Assembly (NCBI GenBank): GCA_030145625.1 | Contig: JAQYVF010000041.1 | Span: 1 to 41,285, forward strand | Direction of reading: 5' to 3' | Origin: Desulfocapsa sp. | Lineage (GTDB): Bacteria; Desulfobacterota; Desulfobulbia; Desulfobulbales; Desulfocapsaceae | Length of the DNA stretch: 41,285 bases | Shown here: in pieces, positions 32,868 through 41,135 of the stretch | How positions within the stretch are numbered: the first letter of the stretch is position 1 | Layout: each line of letters begins with the position of its first letter | Position numbers and translations under genes: made by a program | Notes under the pieces: model-generated | The model's input: only the letters and a program-made list of their open reading frames with translations | Told to the model about the DNA's origin: nothing | Databases searched by the model: none

Positions 32868-34976
32868 ATGACTATAGATACACTTTTCCATCCTAAGAGT
32901 GTTGCCGTTGTCGGAGCTTCGAGAACAGTAGGAAAGGTTGGCCATGATATCCTGGCCAATCTGGTTCGTGACGGTTTCCAGGGAACAATTGTTCCGATTA
33001 ATCCATCTGCTGATGAACTGCTGGGTCTTCGTTGTTTTCCATCGCTTGGTGAATATGGAGAAGAGGTTGAGCTTGTGGTTGTGGCTGTTCCACAACCTCA
33101 GGTCAAGGAAGTTTTGAAAGAGTGTGTAAAGGTAAAGGCCAAGGCAGTGATCGTCACCAGTGCAGGGTTCCGTGAGTTGGGTCCCGAAGGATTTGTTCTG
33201 GAAAAAGAGTTGGTAGAGTTCTGCAGGCGTCATGACATTCGTCTTCTGGGGCCAAACTGTTTGGGTGTGATTAATACGGAGAATCAATTAAACGCCTCTT
33301 TTGCCGGAGCTATGCCCAAATCTGGTGGGATTTCTGTTTTTTCCCAATCTGGTGCCCTGTGTACCGTAATGCTTGATCTTGCTGCAGGGCGACACCTCGG
33401 TCTTGCCAAGTTGATCAGCATTGGTAATAAGGCAGATATTTCAGAGGTGGATATCCTCTCTTACCTGGCCAAAGATGAACAGACAAAAGTCATTGTCGGC
33501 TACCTGGAAGACATTTCCACCGGAAATAATTTTGTGAAAGCGGCAGAAGACGCTTCTTCACAAAAACCTGTGGTTATTTTTAAAGCAGGTACCACTACTG
33601 CTGGGTTGAGGGCTGCGGCTTCCCATACCGGAGTGCTGGCAGGAACTGATACGGCTTATGGAGCAGCTTTTAAGCGTTCCGGTGTTGTGAGGGCAGACAA
33701 CTTTGAATCCCTTTTTGATTATGCCACGGCCCTCTATATGCAGCCTCTCCCCAAAGGGAATAATATCCTTATCATCACCAATGCAGGTGGACCGGGAACT
33801 ATGGCTGCCGATGCCGTTGAACGTGCCGGAATGCGTGTAGCTGAACTGGATCGTAATACGGCCACCGCTCTTCGAGACAAGCTTCCCCGGGTAGCCAGTG
33901 TTGGCAATCCCATCGATGTTTTGGGTGATGCAGACCCTGAACGTTACGTGGCAGCTATTGAGGCGGCCCAGTCTGACCCTGCTGTGGATGCGATTCTTGT
34001 CATTCTTACTCCCCAGGCCATGACTCGTCCTGCAGAAACCGCTCAGGCCATAGCAAATACCATTGACGGCACTAAGCCAGTGGTGGCCTCTTTCATGGGA
34101 GGAGCTGATGTCATGCCTGGACGCAAAGAACTGACAGCAACCGGTCTTCCGGATTATGAATCACCCGAGCGGGCGGTCGCAGCTCTCAAGGGAATGCGTG
34201 AGTATGCGGCCTGGCAACAGCGGCCTCCCCGGAGGGTGACTCGTTTTCGGGTCAACAGAAGGAGAGTTGAGCGAATTCTCTCCCGACGTCAGCGAATTGG
34301 CCTGTTGCAGCTGGGTGAAGTCAAGGGAAAGGATGTTCTCGGGGCTTATGGGTTTCGGATTCCCTCAGGAGCTCTTGCTTCGTCTTCGGAAGAGGCAAGA
34401 GAGGTAGCAGAGCGTATCGGTTATCCGGTGGCCATGAAGATCGTCTCTCCAGATATCGTTCACAAGAGTGACTTGGGGGGAGTACACCTTAACGTGGCCA
34501 ATGGAGAAGCGGCTGAAGATATTTATGACCTCATGACTATTAAAATTGGCAAGAAGGTACCGGATGCCAAAATTGAGGGAGTCTACGTGGAGAAGATGGC
34601 CCGTAAAGGCCTGGAAGTTATTATCGGTATGACTCGTGATCCTCAGTTTGGCCCTATGCTTATGTTTGGTCTTGGCGGAATCTTTGTTGAGGTAATGAAG
34701 GATGTCACCTTTCATCTGGCACCTATCACTGAACAGGAAGCAATCCAGATGCTCATGTCTACCAAATCCTATGCTATGCTTGAGGGGCGACGTGGAAATA
34801 AGGGGGTTGATGTCGCAGCTATTGCCTCAGGTCTTCAGCGCATAAGTCAACTGACCACAGATTTTCCACAGATTCTGGAATTAGATATTAACCCGTTTAT
34901 TGTCGGCGACTTTGGCTCCGAACCAGTGGTGGCGGATGTACGAATGACCCTGGCTCCATTGCCGGAAGAGAAGTAG
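32868..34976 (+). CDS. ADP-forming acetyl/acyl-CoA synthetase (alpha-beta fusion)
   Basis: A 702-residue enzyme interconverting acyl-CoA, ADP and phosphate with the acid, CoA and ATP. Domain order: CoA-binding Rossmann (~5-130; SVAVVGASRTVGKVG), ligase-CoA domains (~150-450) with the phosphohistidine candidate His253 in AAASHTGVLAG, then an ATP-grasp domain (~480-700; GYPVAMKIVSPDIVHKSDLG and GLGGIFVEVMKDVTFHLAP). Archaeal enzymes of this type make ATP from acetyl-CoA. Similar fusions lacking clear catalysis also include Pat-type acetyltransferases, but the GNAT domain here is on the next gene. It is followed after eight bases by the hydrolase-GNAT fusion. Confidence 0.93.
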   Translation: MTIDTLFHPKSVAVVGASRTVGKVGHDILANLVRDGFQGTIVPINPSADELLGLRCFPSLGEYGEEVELVVVAVPQPQVKEVLKECVKVKAKAVIVTSAGFRELGPEGFVLEKELVEFCRRHDIRLLGPNCLGVINTENQLNASFAGAMPKSGGISVFSQSGALCTVMLDLAAGRHLGLAKLISIGNKADISEVDILSYLAKDEQTKVIVGYLEDISTGNNFVKAAEDASSQKPVVIFKAGTTTAGLRAAASHTGVLAGTDTAYGAAFKRSGVVRADNFESLFDYATALYMQPLPKGNNILIITNAGGPGTMAADAVERAGMRVAELDRNTATALRDKLPRVASVGNPIDVLGDADPERYVAAIEAAQSDPAVDAILVILTPQAMTRPAETAQAIANTIDGTKPVVASFMGGADVMPGRKELTATGLPDYESPERAVAALKGMREYAAWQQRPPRRVTRFRVNRRRVERILSRRQRIGLLQLGEVKGKDVLGAYGFRIPSGALASSSEEAREVAERIGYPVAMKIVSPDIVHKSDLGGVHLNVANGEAAEDIYDLMTIKIGKKVPDAKIEGVYVEKMARKGLEVIIGMTRDPQFGPMLMFGLGGIFVEVMKDVTFHLAPITEQEAIQMLMSTKSYAMLEGRRGNKGVDVAAIASGLQRISQLTTDFPQILELDINPFIVGDFGSEPVVADVRMTLAPLPEEK

Positions 34977-34984
34977 GGGAAATC

Positions 34985-36862
34985 ATGGAATACGATGCAA
35001 ATTGGAAAGAAACCTATAAGGACATGATCAAGACCCCGAAACGTGCTCTGTCTCATTTGAAATCAGGGCATCGGGTTTTCCTCGGTACTGGCTGTGGCGA
35101 GCCCACGGTACTGGTTGAGGCCATGACCAAGATAGCTGGAAAACTGGCAGATGTTGAGATAGTAGAGCTTCTGACCAAGGGCAACGCGCCCTATGCCGAC
35201 AAAAAATTTGCCAGTAGTTTTAAAATAAATTCATTTTTTATCGGCCACAATGTCCGCGATGTTATTCAGGAGGGCAGAGGGGACTATACTCCTATTCTCA
35301 TGTTTGATATCCCACGCCTTTTTAATTCCGGACAGCTGCCTCTGGATGTTGCTTTGATCCAGGTTACTCCACCTGATGCCCGGGGGAAGATGAGCTTAGG
35401 GGTGTCCGTGGATATCGTCAAGAGTGCTGCTGAAAATGCCTCTCTGGTCATTGCCCAGGTCAATCCGCAGATGCCGTGGACCAGAGGAGATAGTCTCATT
35501 GATGTGTATGATCTTGATATCCTGGTTCCAGCAGATGTCCCGCTTCTGGAGCGTAAGTCTCAGACAGCACATCCGGTCAGTAAAAAGATTGCCGAGCTGG
35601 TCGCAGCTTTAGTCCCCAGCGGCTCCACAGTAGAGTTCGGCATTGGGCGAGTTCCTGGAGTCGGTCGAATCTCTCAGGCGGTTATTGTTGCGCTTCAAGG
35701 AAAACATGATCTCGGAATTCATACGGAAATGATCACTGATTCGCTTCTTGATCTGATCAAGTCGGGGGCCGTGACCGGAAACAGGAAATCCACCGATCGT
35801 GGAAAGGTTGTCACCAGCTTTTGTATGGGGACTAAGGAACTCTATGACTTTGTAAATGACAACCCTCTTTTTTCCTTCAGACCAACAGAATACGTAAATG
35901 ATTCAAATGTGATCGGCAAACAGAACCGCATGGTTTCCATCAATATGGCTCTGGAAATCGACCTCACAGGACAGGTCTGCTCCGATTCGGAAAACGGTGT
36001 CTTTTATTCAGGAGTCGGGGGACAGGTGGACTTTAACCGGGGGGCAGCCCGTTCCGAAGGGGGAAGGGCTATCATCACTATTCCATCGACCACCCAGGAC
36101 GGCAGATCCCGGATTAATGCCCGACTAAGCAGTGGATCAGGGGTAGTGGTAAGTCGAGCCACCGTTCATTACGTGGTCACCGAATACGGTGTGGCCTATC
36201 TTCACGGAAAATCGGTGCAGGATCGGACTTTGGCCCTGATTGCCATTGCCCATCCCGATCATCGTGAACGGCTTCTGAAAGACGCGATTGAGGCCAAATT
36301 TATTCGTCAGGATTTTGTTCAGGTCGAAGGGAAATTCGTGGTGGCACCCCAGGAGATGATGAAGACCACCTATCTTCTTGATGACGGTACCCAGTTTCAT
36401 TTCAGGCCAATCCACCCCACGGATGAACCGCTGATGCGCGATCTGCTCTATGCCCTTTCTCAGGAAACCCTGTATTACCGCTTCATGAGCCACAACCAGC
36501 GCTTTGGGCAGCGTGAGATACAGAATTTTGTCTATGTGGATCATCGCAAGGATGTGGCCATTGTTGGTACCCTGCCCGAGGCCCATGGCGACAACATGGT
36601 GGCTGTTGGAAGGTACTATCTTGATGAAAGGACCAACCTGGCCGAGGTAGCCTTTATTGTCCGCGATGAGTGGCAGAACAAGGGGCTTGGAACCTTCCTG
36701 TTCCGACACCTGATTACCCTTGCCAAGGCAAGTGGTATAGCTGGTTTTACTGCAGAAGTCTTGCGTGATAATAAGCGGATGCAGGCAATATTCAACCACT
36801 CTGGATATAAGGTGCAGAGCGTGGTGGAAGAGGGTGTTTACAGTTTTAAGATAGAGTTCTAA
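34985..36862 (+). CDS. Acetyl-CoA hydrolase/transferase fused to a GNAT acetyltransferase
   Basis: A 625-residue fusion. Residues ~1-440 form the acetyl-CoA hydrolase/CoA-transferase fold (FLGTGCGEPTVLVEAM near the start, then VEFGIGRVPG, GKQNRMVSINMALEIDLTGQ with the catalytic-type Glu, and VTEYGVAYLHGKSVQDR). Residues ~455-625 are a GNAT domain (FRPIHPTDEPLMRDLLYALS, acetyl-CoA-binding EWQNKGLGTFL). The fusion is full length with no frameshift. I infer that it moves CoA or acetyl groups and acetylates a lysine, possibly on the upstream synthetase, opposing the deacetylase. The gene ends the operon. Confidence 0.92.
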   Translation: MEYDANWKETYKDMIKTPKRALSHLKSGHRVFLGTGCGEPTVLVEAMTKIAGKLADVEIVELLTKGNAPYADKKFASSFKINSFFIGHNVRDVIQEGRGDYTPILMFDIPRLFNSGQLPLDVALIQVTPPDARGKMSLGVSVDIVKSAAENASLVIAQVNPQMPWTRGDSLIDVYDLDILVPADVPLLERKSQTAHPVSKKIAELVAALVPSGSTVEFGIGRVPGVGRISQAVIVALQGKHDLGIHTEMITDSLLDLIKSGAVTGNRKSTDRGKVVTSFCMGTKELYDFVNDNPLFSFRPTEYVNDSNVIGKQNRMVSINMALEIDLTGQVCSDSENGVFYSGVGGQVDFNRGAARSEGGRAIITIPSTTQDGRSRINARLSSGSGVVVSRATVHYVVTEYGVAYLHGKSVQDRTLALIAIAHPDHRERLLKDAIEAKFIRQDFVQVEGKFVVAPQEMMKTTYLLDDGTQFHFRPIHPTDEPLMRDLLYALSQETLYYRFMSHNQRFGQREIQNFVYVDHRKDVAIVGTLPEAHGDNMVAVGRYYLDERTNLAEVAFIVRDEWQNKGLGTFLFRHLITLAKASGIAGFTAEVLRDNKRMQAIFNHSGYKVQSVVEEGVYSFKIEF

Positions 36863-37141
36863 GACCTCACAGAGGTGCTAGCGATCTTTGTGAGCTGTCA
36901 TTTAAGGCCACCTTGCAACATTGCCTTTTCGCCCAAACTTTTCGTTATGAACGAAAAAACTATACTCGGAATATCAAATATATGCACCTCAAGGGCACTT
37001 GTACCCGTAGTTAGGATGATTCTTGCAGAGCACCTGCGGTAAACTTTTCTTCATGCCTCGATTTTGAACGAAAAATCTAATTTTTCAAGGTACCCTTAAG
37101 AAAAATTGTCTCGTTTTTTTTGTTAGAAGACGTTATCGATT
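36863..37141. other. Gap with small palindromes and repeat copy B
   Basis: No gene is supported between the fusion gene and 37141. Visible are TTTTCGTT-ATG-AACGAAAA (36938 onward, a small palindrome) and the dispersed repeat listed separately. Confidence 0.5.
37052..37099. repeat. Dispersed intergenic repeat, copy B
   Basis: Second copy of the element at 13855-13900: CATGCCTCGATTTT, then GAACGAAAAAT, then CTAATTTTTCAAG and TACCCTT. About 40 of 48 positions agree, by eye. Part of it (GAACGAAAAA.CTA) also recurs imperfectly about 100 bases upstream. Confidence 0.75.
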
Positions 37142-37180
37142 TTACTGTCTCAAATCCGTTGTAGTTCTTCGTTGTTTCAT
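37142..37180 (-). pseudogene. Orphan mini-ORF with an ideal ribosome-binding site
   Basis: On the minus strand CCAAGGAGGAAAGA directly precedes ATG and a 12-codon frame (MKQRRTTTDLRQ, stop). The near-consensus Shine-Dalgarno and the palindrome just upstream look like the 5' end of a real gene whose body has been lost, or a regulatory leader. No downstream continuation is recognisable. Confidence 0.4.
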
Positions 37181-37218
37181 TCTTTCCTCCTTGGTAACAT
37201 TACAATCCGCTTAGATTG

Positions 37219-37245
37219 CACCGATAGAATTTAATTCGATCGGTG
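37219..37245. promoter_or_regulatory. 27-bp near-perfect palindrome (operator candidate)
   Basis: CACCGATAGAATT-T-AATTCGATCGGTG has one mismatch pair in 13-bp arms. It lies about 40 bases upstream of the mini-ORF start at 37180 on the minus strand. The size and perfection suggest a dimeric repressor site. Confidence 0.6.
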
Positions 37246-37512
37246 TGAACGCGTGAGGTGAACATCCTGTAATACCGGACTAATCCGTTTTTTTACGAGC
37301 TAAAAAAAACATATTAACGGCAGTCTAACGATGAATGGTATATTCCTGAAACAGACAAGGGAAGGTATCAGATATTGTGTAGCTAATCGTTTCTGCAGGA
37401 AATGTAGGCCAAGTCTCTCTTCCATTCATTACAGGGTACCTTCGTTGGCAAACTCCTAAGACGAATTCGCCTGAAAAATTTAGGTAATATCTTTTTGCAG
37501 AGACAATAAAAG

Positions 37513-37552
37513 TTGACATTTTTGCGTTTTCGTATAGGGTATACCTCTATAC
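37513..37552 (+). promoter_or_regulatory. Promoter and CsoR-type operator for the regulator-exporter pair
   Basis: TTGACA at 37513-37518 is followed by GTATAGGGTATACC (37532-37545) and CTATAC (37547-37552). The centre GGTATACC is a perfect palindrome flanked by GTATAG and CTATAC, which resembles the G/C-flanked TATA-type operators of the CsoR/RcnR family. It overlaps the -10 region, so the regulator should repress itself and the exporter until metal binds. Confidence 0.65.
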
Positions 37553-37572
37553 ACTAAAAGGAGGTGTTGTTT

Positions 37573-37851
37573 ATGGGGTTATGTGGGACAGATCAGGACA
37601 AAAAACGCCTGGTTACAAGACTTAAGCGGATCGAAGGTCAAATCAGAGGGGTGTCCAAGATGATTGAACAAGATAAGGACTGTATGGACGTCCTTCGACA
37701 GGTTACATCTGTGTCTGGTGCAATGCGCGGGGTGTGGTTGCAGATTGTTGGCGATCATATCCGTGGGTGTGTGCAAAATGCGAGCCTGGACGTGATCAAT
37801 CGTGACCAACTCATTGATGAGTTGATGGAACATTTAGGAAAAATACGATAA
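37573..37851 (+). CDS. CsoR/RcnR/FrmR-family metal-sensing repressor
   Basis: 92 residues from the ATG at 37573 (AAGGAGGTG eight bases upstream); a GTG three codons earlier is less likely. It has the all-helical family signature KKRLVTRLKRIEGQIRGVSK and ends EHLGKIR. The metal-site positions are C37, H62 and C66, the Cys-His-Cys pattern of copper-sensing CsoR, while RcnR-type Ni/Co sensors usually have Cys-His-His plus an N-terminal His. Its neighbour is a DmeF-like Co/Ni exporter, so the actual metal is uncertain. The operator candidate at its own promoter supports autoregulation. Confidence 0.93.
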   Translation: MGLCGTDQDKKRLVTRLKRIEGQIRGVSKMIEQDKDCMDVLRQVTSVSGAMRGVWLQIVGDHIRGCVQNASLDVINRDQLIDELMEHLGKIR

Positions 37852-37997
37852 TTCTTAGAATTTACTTTGTCAGGCAGATTGTCATTGCCTGCAAAATGCT
37901 GTTGGGTACTCCTCGGAAGAATCAGTTTGTAATTGCTCAAATTGAGAGACTGAATGCCGAAGAGTCATAATCTTTTTTCTATTATTTACGGTTTGTC

Positions 37998-38921
37998 ATG
38001 CATACATTATCTCGGCAGGAGCTGAATCATAATCACGCTTTTGATCAGTGCACTAAAAGTAATGAACGGAAAACCATGTCGGTGATCATTCTCACCTTTA
38101 TTACCATGGCCGTAGAGATCAGCACCGGAATTCTCACTGGTTCCATGGCCCTTCTCGCTGATGGATGGCACATGGGTACGCATGTCTTTGCCCTTGGTAT
38201 TACCTGGTTTGCCTATATTTTGGCCAGGCGATATGCTCATACGACCAGGTTCAGTTTTGGTACCGGTAAATTTGGTGTGTTGGCTGGCTATACGTCAGCA
38301 CTGTTTTTAGGTGTTGCTGCCGTGTACATGATAGTTGAATCAACAAAACGCTTTCTCTATCCGGTGGATATTGGTTTTAATGAGGCAATCATAGTTGCGA
38401 TTATCGGCCTACTGGTCAATGTGTTAAGTATCTGGTTGCTCCATGATGATGAAGATCACCATGGCCATCATCATGACCATAACCTCAAGGCGGCCTACCT
38501 CCATGTCTTGGCAGACGCCCTTACATCTGTACTGGCCATCATTGCCTTGTTGTCCGGAAAATATTTTGGTCTGGTTTTTCTTGATCCTGTTATGGGCTTG
38601 GTTGGAGGAGTGCTTATCGGCAGCTGGTCCTGGGGACTTCTTAAATCCAGTGGTTTTATTCTCCTTGATGGAAATCAGGATAATATAACAAAACAGGCAA
38701 TTATCGATGCTATTGAAGTTGATCAGGATGCCAAGGTTGTTGATCTTCACCTATGGAAGCTCGGCTCAAATAGTCTTGGCGTTCTTATCACATTGGTTGC
38801 AGGCAGCCCCCGTTCACCGCAGGAGTATCGTGATCGACTTGATCAGATTCATCATCTGGACCATATTACCATTGAGCCACATAGTTGTATGGATGACAGA
38901 TGTGTATGTAGGCAACAGTGA
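37998..38921 (+). CDS. dmeF: CDF-family metal cation exporter (DmeF-like)
   Basis: A 307-residue inner-membrane antiporter of the cation diffusion facilitator family, exporting divalent metals (Co2+, Ni2+, Zn2+) against protons. Six helices are visible. Metal-site motifs lie in ALLADGWHMGTHVFAL (helix II) and YLHVLADALTSVLAI (helix V). Between helices IV and V is the His/Asp-rich loop HDDEDHHGHHHDHN, which with the order of motifs fits DmeF. The C-terminal cytoplasmic domain is short (VVDLHLWKLG, then CMDDRCVCRQQ with three Cys). It lies 146 bases after the CsoR-type gene. The ATG lacks a clear ribosome-binding site. Confidence 0.88.
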   Translation: MHTLSRQELNHNHAFDQCTKSNERKTMSVIILTFITMAVEISTGILTGSMALLADGWHMGTHVFALGITWFAYILARRYAHTTRFSFGTGKFGVLAGYTSALFLGVAAVYMIVESTKRFLYPVDIGFNEAIIVAIIGLLVNVLSIWLLHDDEDHHGHHHDHNLKAAYLHVLADALTSVLAIIALLSGKYFGLVFLDPVMGLVGGVLIGSWSWGLLKSSGFILLDGNQDNITKQAIIDAIEVDQDAKVVDLHLWKLGSNSLGVLITLVAGSPRSPQEYRDRLDQIHHLDHITIEPHSCMDDRCVCRQQ

Positions 38922-39458
38922 AATACATAACAGTTAAAATGTGTAATAATCCAAATTTGTATATCAAACAAATGGCGTGGATCCTTGTCCTGCTTGGCTT
39001 CTGTCCTTTTCTTGGAGTGAAATTAGAGGCTGGCATCTGATGAAAGTCATATGTTGAGGAGAGAATGTAAAACCTGTTTCGTGATACGATTGCGTGATTC
39101 AATATTTCGCTTGTCTCGTAGCTTCGATAGCTTACCTTGTTGGCACCATCTTGATATTATCTCTGAGTTACGGTATATAGGCTCTCAGAAAAAGCGCTGA
39201 TGGTTTGCGGATAGCCATTGTTTGAAGGTCGATTATCCGTTATATTAACTCGACACAGACTATCTTGACCTCACCATTTTGTTCATATGATAACTTCTCG
39301 AATGCATCAGTTTATTGCTCATGGAGAAGTAAAACTGTGCTTTGATATAATGTCTCAGGTAGGGAAAACGAGAGAAAGTATATAAGGATAAAATAACTCC
39401 TGACAAGGTGATAGAAAGATTACTTGAATAAACAATTGTACATACAAGAGGAGAATAT
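38922..39458. other. Intergenic gap, nothing convincing
   Basis: 537 bases. A 33-codon hydrophobic frame near 38938 has no ribosome-binding site. TTGACC near 39265 with a TATGAT-like hexamer is a poor promoter candidate for the next gene. No repeat or terminator is evident. Confidence 0.4.
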
Positions 39459-39761
39459 ATGCAAGGTGCGGAGTATATGATCAAACGGGCTGAATATCGA
39501 AAAGAAAAGGAAGCCCATCTCTTTGACCAGGTTATTAAGTGGGCACTTGAAGATAACGATGAACTCATAGTAACAATTGTTCAACGTGCTTTCGCTGATG
39601 ATTATGCGGAACACTGGTTGACTATTCATCCGACCAGTTCTTTTACTGGTCTCACCGGATATTATATGGATATTGTCGCCAATGAAAAAGAATTGAACGG
39701 TAATGAAAGGCGTCTTCTCAGTAACAGATTAAATGCTTACAATAAACGACTTCTGGCATAA
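39459..39761 (+). CDS. Hypothetical 100-residue protein
   Basis: A soluble, charged, mostly helical protein (MQGAEYMIKRAEYRKEKEAH... ending SNRLNAYNKRLLA). The first ~45 residues are Lys/Glu-rich and may form a coiled helix; residues ~48-68 (FADDYAEHWLTIHPTSSFTG) look more ordered. There is no signal peptide, membrane segment or known motif. The ribosome-binding site AAGAGGAG is good and a strong terminator follows at 39918, so it is likely a real single-gene transcript. I do not recognise the family. Confidence 0.65.
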   Translation: MQGAEYMIKRAEYRKEKEAHLFDQVIKWALEDNDELIVTIVQRAFADDYAEHWLTIHPTSSFTGLTGYYMDIVANEKELNGNERRLLSNRLNAYNKRLLA

Positions 39762-39917
39762 TCCTACTGCATCATGACGTAAGACCTTTTTTATGCTTCA
39801 AAGCAAAGAAGATAGCATAAGTTCTCGCCTGACTTCTTTCATCAGCCAGTTCTTCTGTTTTTCATTGTTTCTGATTCATCCCCACTGCTTGGCTTCCAGG
39901 TGCTTAGCAAACAACAT

Positions 39918-39945
39918 TCCGAAAGTGATTACTTTCGGAGTTTTT
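39918..39945 (+). terminator. Rho-independent terminator
   Basis: TCCGAAAGT (39918-39926) and ACTTTCGGA (39931-39939) form a perfect 9-bp stem with a GATT tetraloop, followed by GTTTTT. It ends the 100-residue gene's transcript. Confidence 0.88.
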
Positions 39946-40012
39946 AAAATAGTAACAGATTGATTTGAGCTTCGGCATATCAACAACTTTTGCGGATAGT
40001 TTAGGGCGAATC

Positions 40013-40879
40013 ATGGATGAAAAGTGCGAAACTACTCTTTGGATCGAGTCGCTTATCACAACTCATGTGGCTGAGTCCCCGAAGAACAATCTTGGTCTTT
40101 CTGGTGATGAAAAGGTCTTTGCCCAACCGCTGGTAGGGTTTTCCAGTGGTTCGGATCCTCTTTATGACGAGTATAAAAAACATATCGGCAGCTTTTATTA
40201 CACCCCTCTTGAACTCTATCGGCAAACTTTTCCTGAAAGTGTGGTTGAAAAAACAGATCTGACTGTAATCAGTTGGATTCTCCCTTCCACCACAAAAACA
40301 CGGCAAGAACAGGCAAGTCAAAAAAAGCATCCTGCAAGACGTTGGATACATACCAGGGCCATGGGGGAGGACTTTAATAACACCATACGCAACCATCTTT
40401 TAGCACACTTTTCAGCAAAAAATATATCAGCACTCTCACCCATGCTTTCTCCTCTCTGGAGTCGGTCAGACCAGGGGCCTTATGCCCCCTGTTCAAACTG
40501 GTCAGAGCGCCATGCTGCTTATGCGGCAGGCCTTGGCACATTTGGCTTGTGCGACGGTCTGATTACTCCCGTGGGTAAGGCCGTGCGGGTGGGTTCGGTG
40601 ATTGCCAAGCTCATCATTCCCCCTTCTCCACGCCCCTATACCAATCATCATGCGTACTGCCTGCATTATAGCCATAATACCTGTCGAAAATGTATCGGTC
40701 GCTGTCCAGTTGGGGCTCTCAGTGAGCAGGGGCATGATAAAAAAATCTGTATGCAATACACCGAGCATACCATGAACAAATATATACAAAAAAAGTTCGG
40801 CCTTGATACCTACGCTTGCGGCCTGTGTCAGGCAGGGGTCCCCTGTATGGACAGAATACCTGATCCCTCAGCAGTATAA
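40013..40879 (+). CDS. QueG-like protein with two 4Fe-4S clusters
   Basis: 288 residues from the ATG at 40013 (AGGG seven bases upstream); a TTG start at 39965 would add 16 residues. The central WSERHAAYAAGLGTFGLCDG block matches the epoxyqueuosine reductase (QueG)/iron-sulfur domain region. The C-terminal half has two cluster motifs: C216, C224-x2-C227-x3-C231 (CRKCIGRCP) and C246, C269-x2-C272-x5-C278 (CGLCQAGVPC). QueG proper is cobalamin dependent and ~370 residues; this shorter member lacks the HEAT-like tail, so the true substrate is open. It is probably cytoplasmic, reducing a substrate with low-potential electrons. Confidence 0.82.
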   Translation: MDEKCETTLWIESLITTHVAESPKNNLGLSGDEKVFAQPLVGFSSGSDPLYDEYKKHIGSFYYTPLELYRQTFPESVVEKTDLTVISWILPSTTKTRQEQASQKKHPARRWIHTRAMGEDFNNTIRNHLLAHFSAKNISALSPMLSPLWSRSDQGPYAPCSNWSERHAAYAAGLGTFGLCDGLITPVGKAVRVGSVIAKLIIPPSPRPYTNHHAYCLHYSHNTCRKCIGRCPVGALSEQGHDKKICMQYTEHTMNKYIQKKFGLDTYACGLCQAGVPCMDRIPDPSAV

Positions 40880-40902
40880 CCTCGGATTTATCATTGTTTA
40901 CT

Positions 40903-40994
40903 GTAGGAGCGGATTTATCCGCGAATGGTGTTGGCGCGTGCCGCTTGTCTGTTTTGCCGCGTGAGGAGTTGTTCGCGACTGAAGTCGCTCCTAC
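40903..40994. repeat. Paired inverted REP elements
   Basis: GTAGGAGCGG...CCGCGAA at 40903-40925 and its inverted partner TTCGCGACTGAAGTCG...CTAC at 40972-40994, spaced 46 bases. Each 23-base unit has an internal palindrome. This is the GTAGGAGCGG-type REP in head-to-head (BIME-like) arrangement. Confidence 0.85.
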
Positions 40995-41043
40995 TTGTAA
41001 AGCGATAACTTGTTATTGAGTTGTCGGAAATATTGTTTTTCTT

Positions 41044-41135
41044 GTAGGAGCGGATTCATCCGCGAATCGGCCTTGGCAAAGACCGCTTATCTGTCTCAGT
41101 TAGTTGAGTGATTGTTCGTAGTCAAAACCTCTCCT
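41044..41135. repeat. Third REP unit with a degenerate partner
   Basis: GTAGGAGCGG...CCGCGAA at 41044-41066 is nearly identical to the first unit. About 46 bases later a decayed inverted unit (TTCGTAGTCAAAACC, then TCTCCTCC) follows, so the two-unit module is itself repeated. Confidence 0.75.

Noticed and set aside
37325-37519. 64-codon minus-strand frame upstream of the CsoR-type gene
   Set aside because: It runs over the region next to the promoter, lacks a ribosome-binding site and has no motif.
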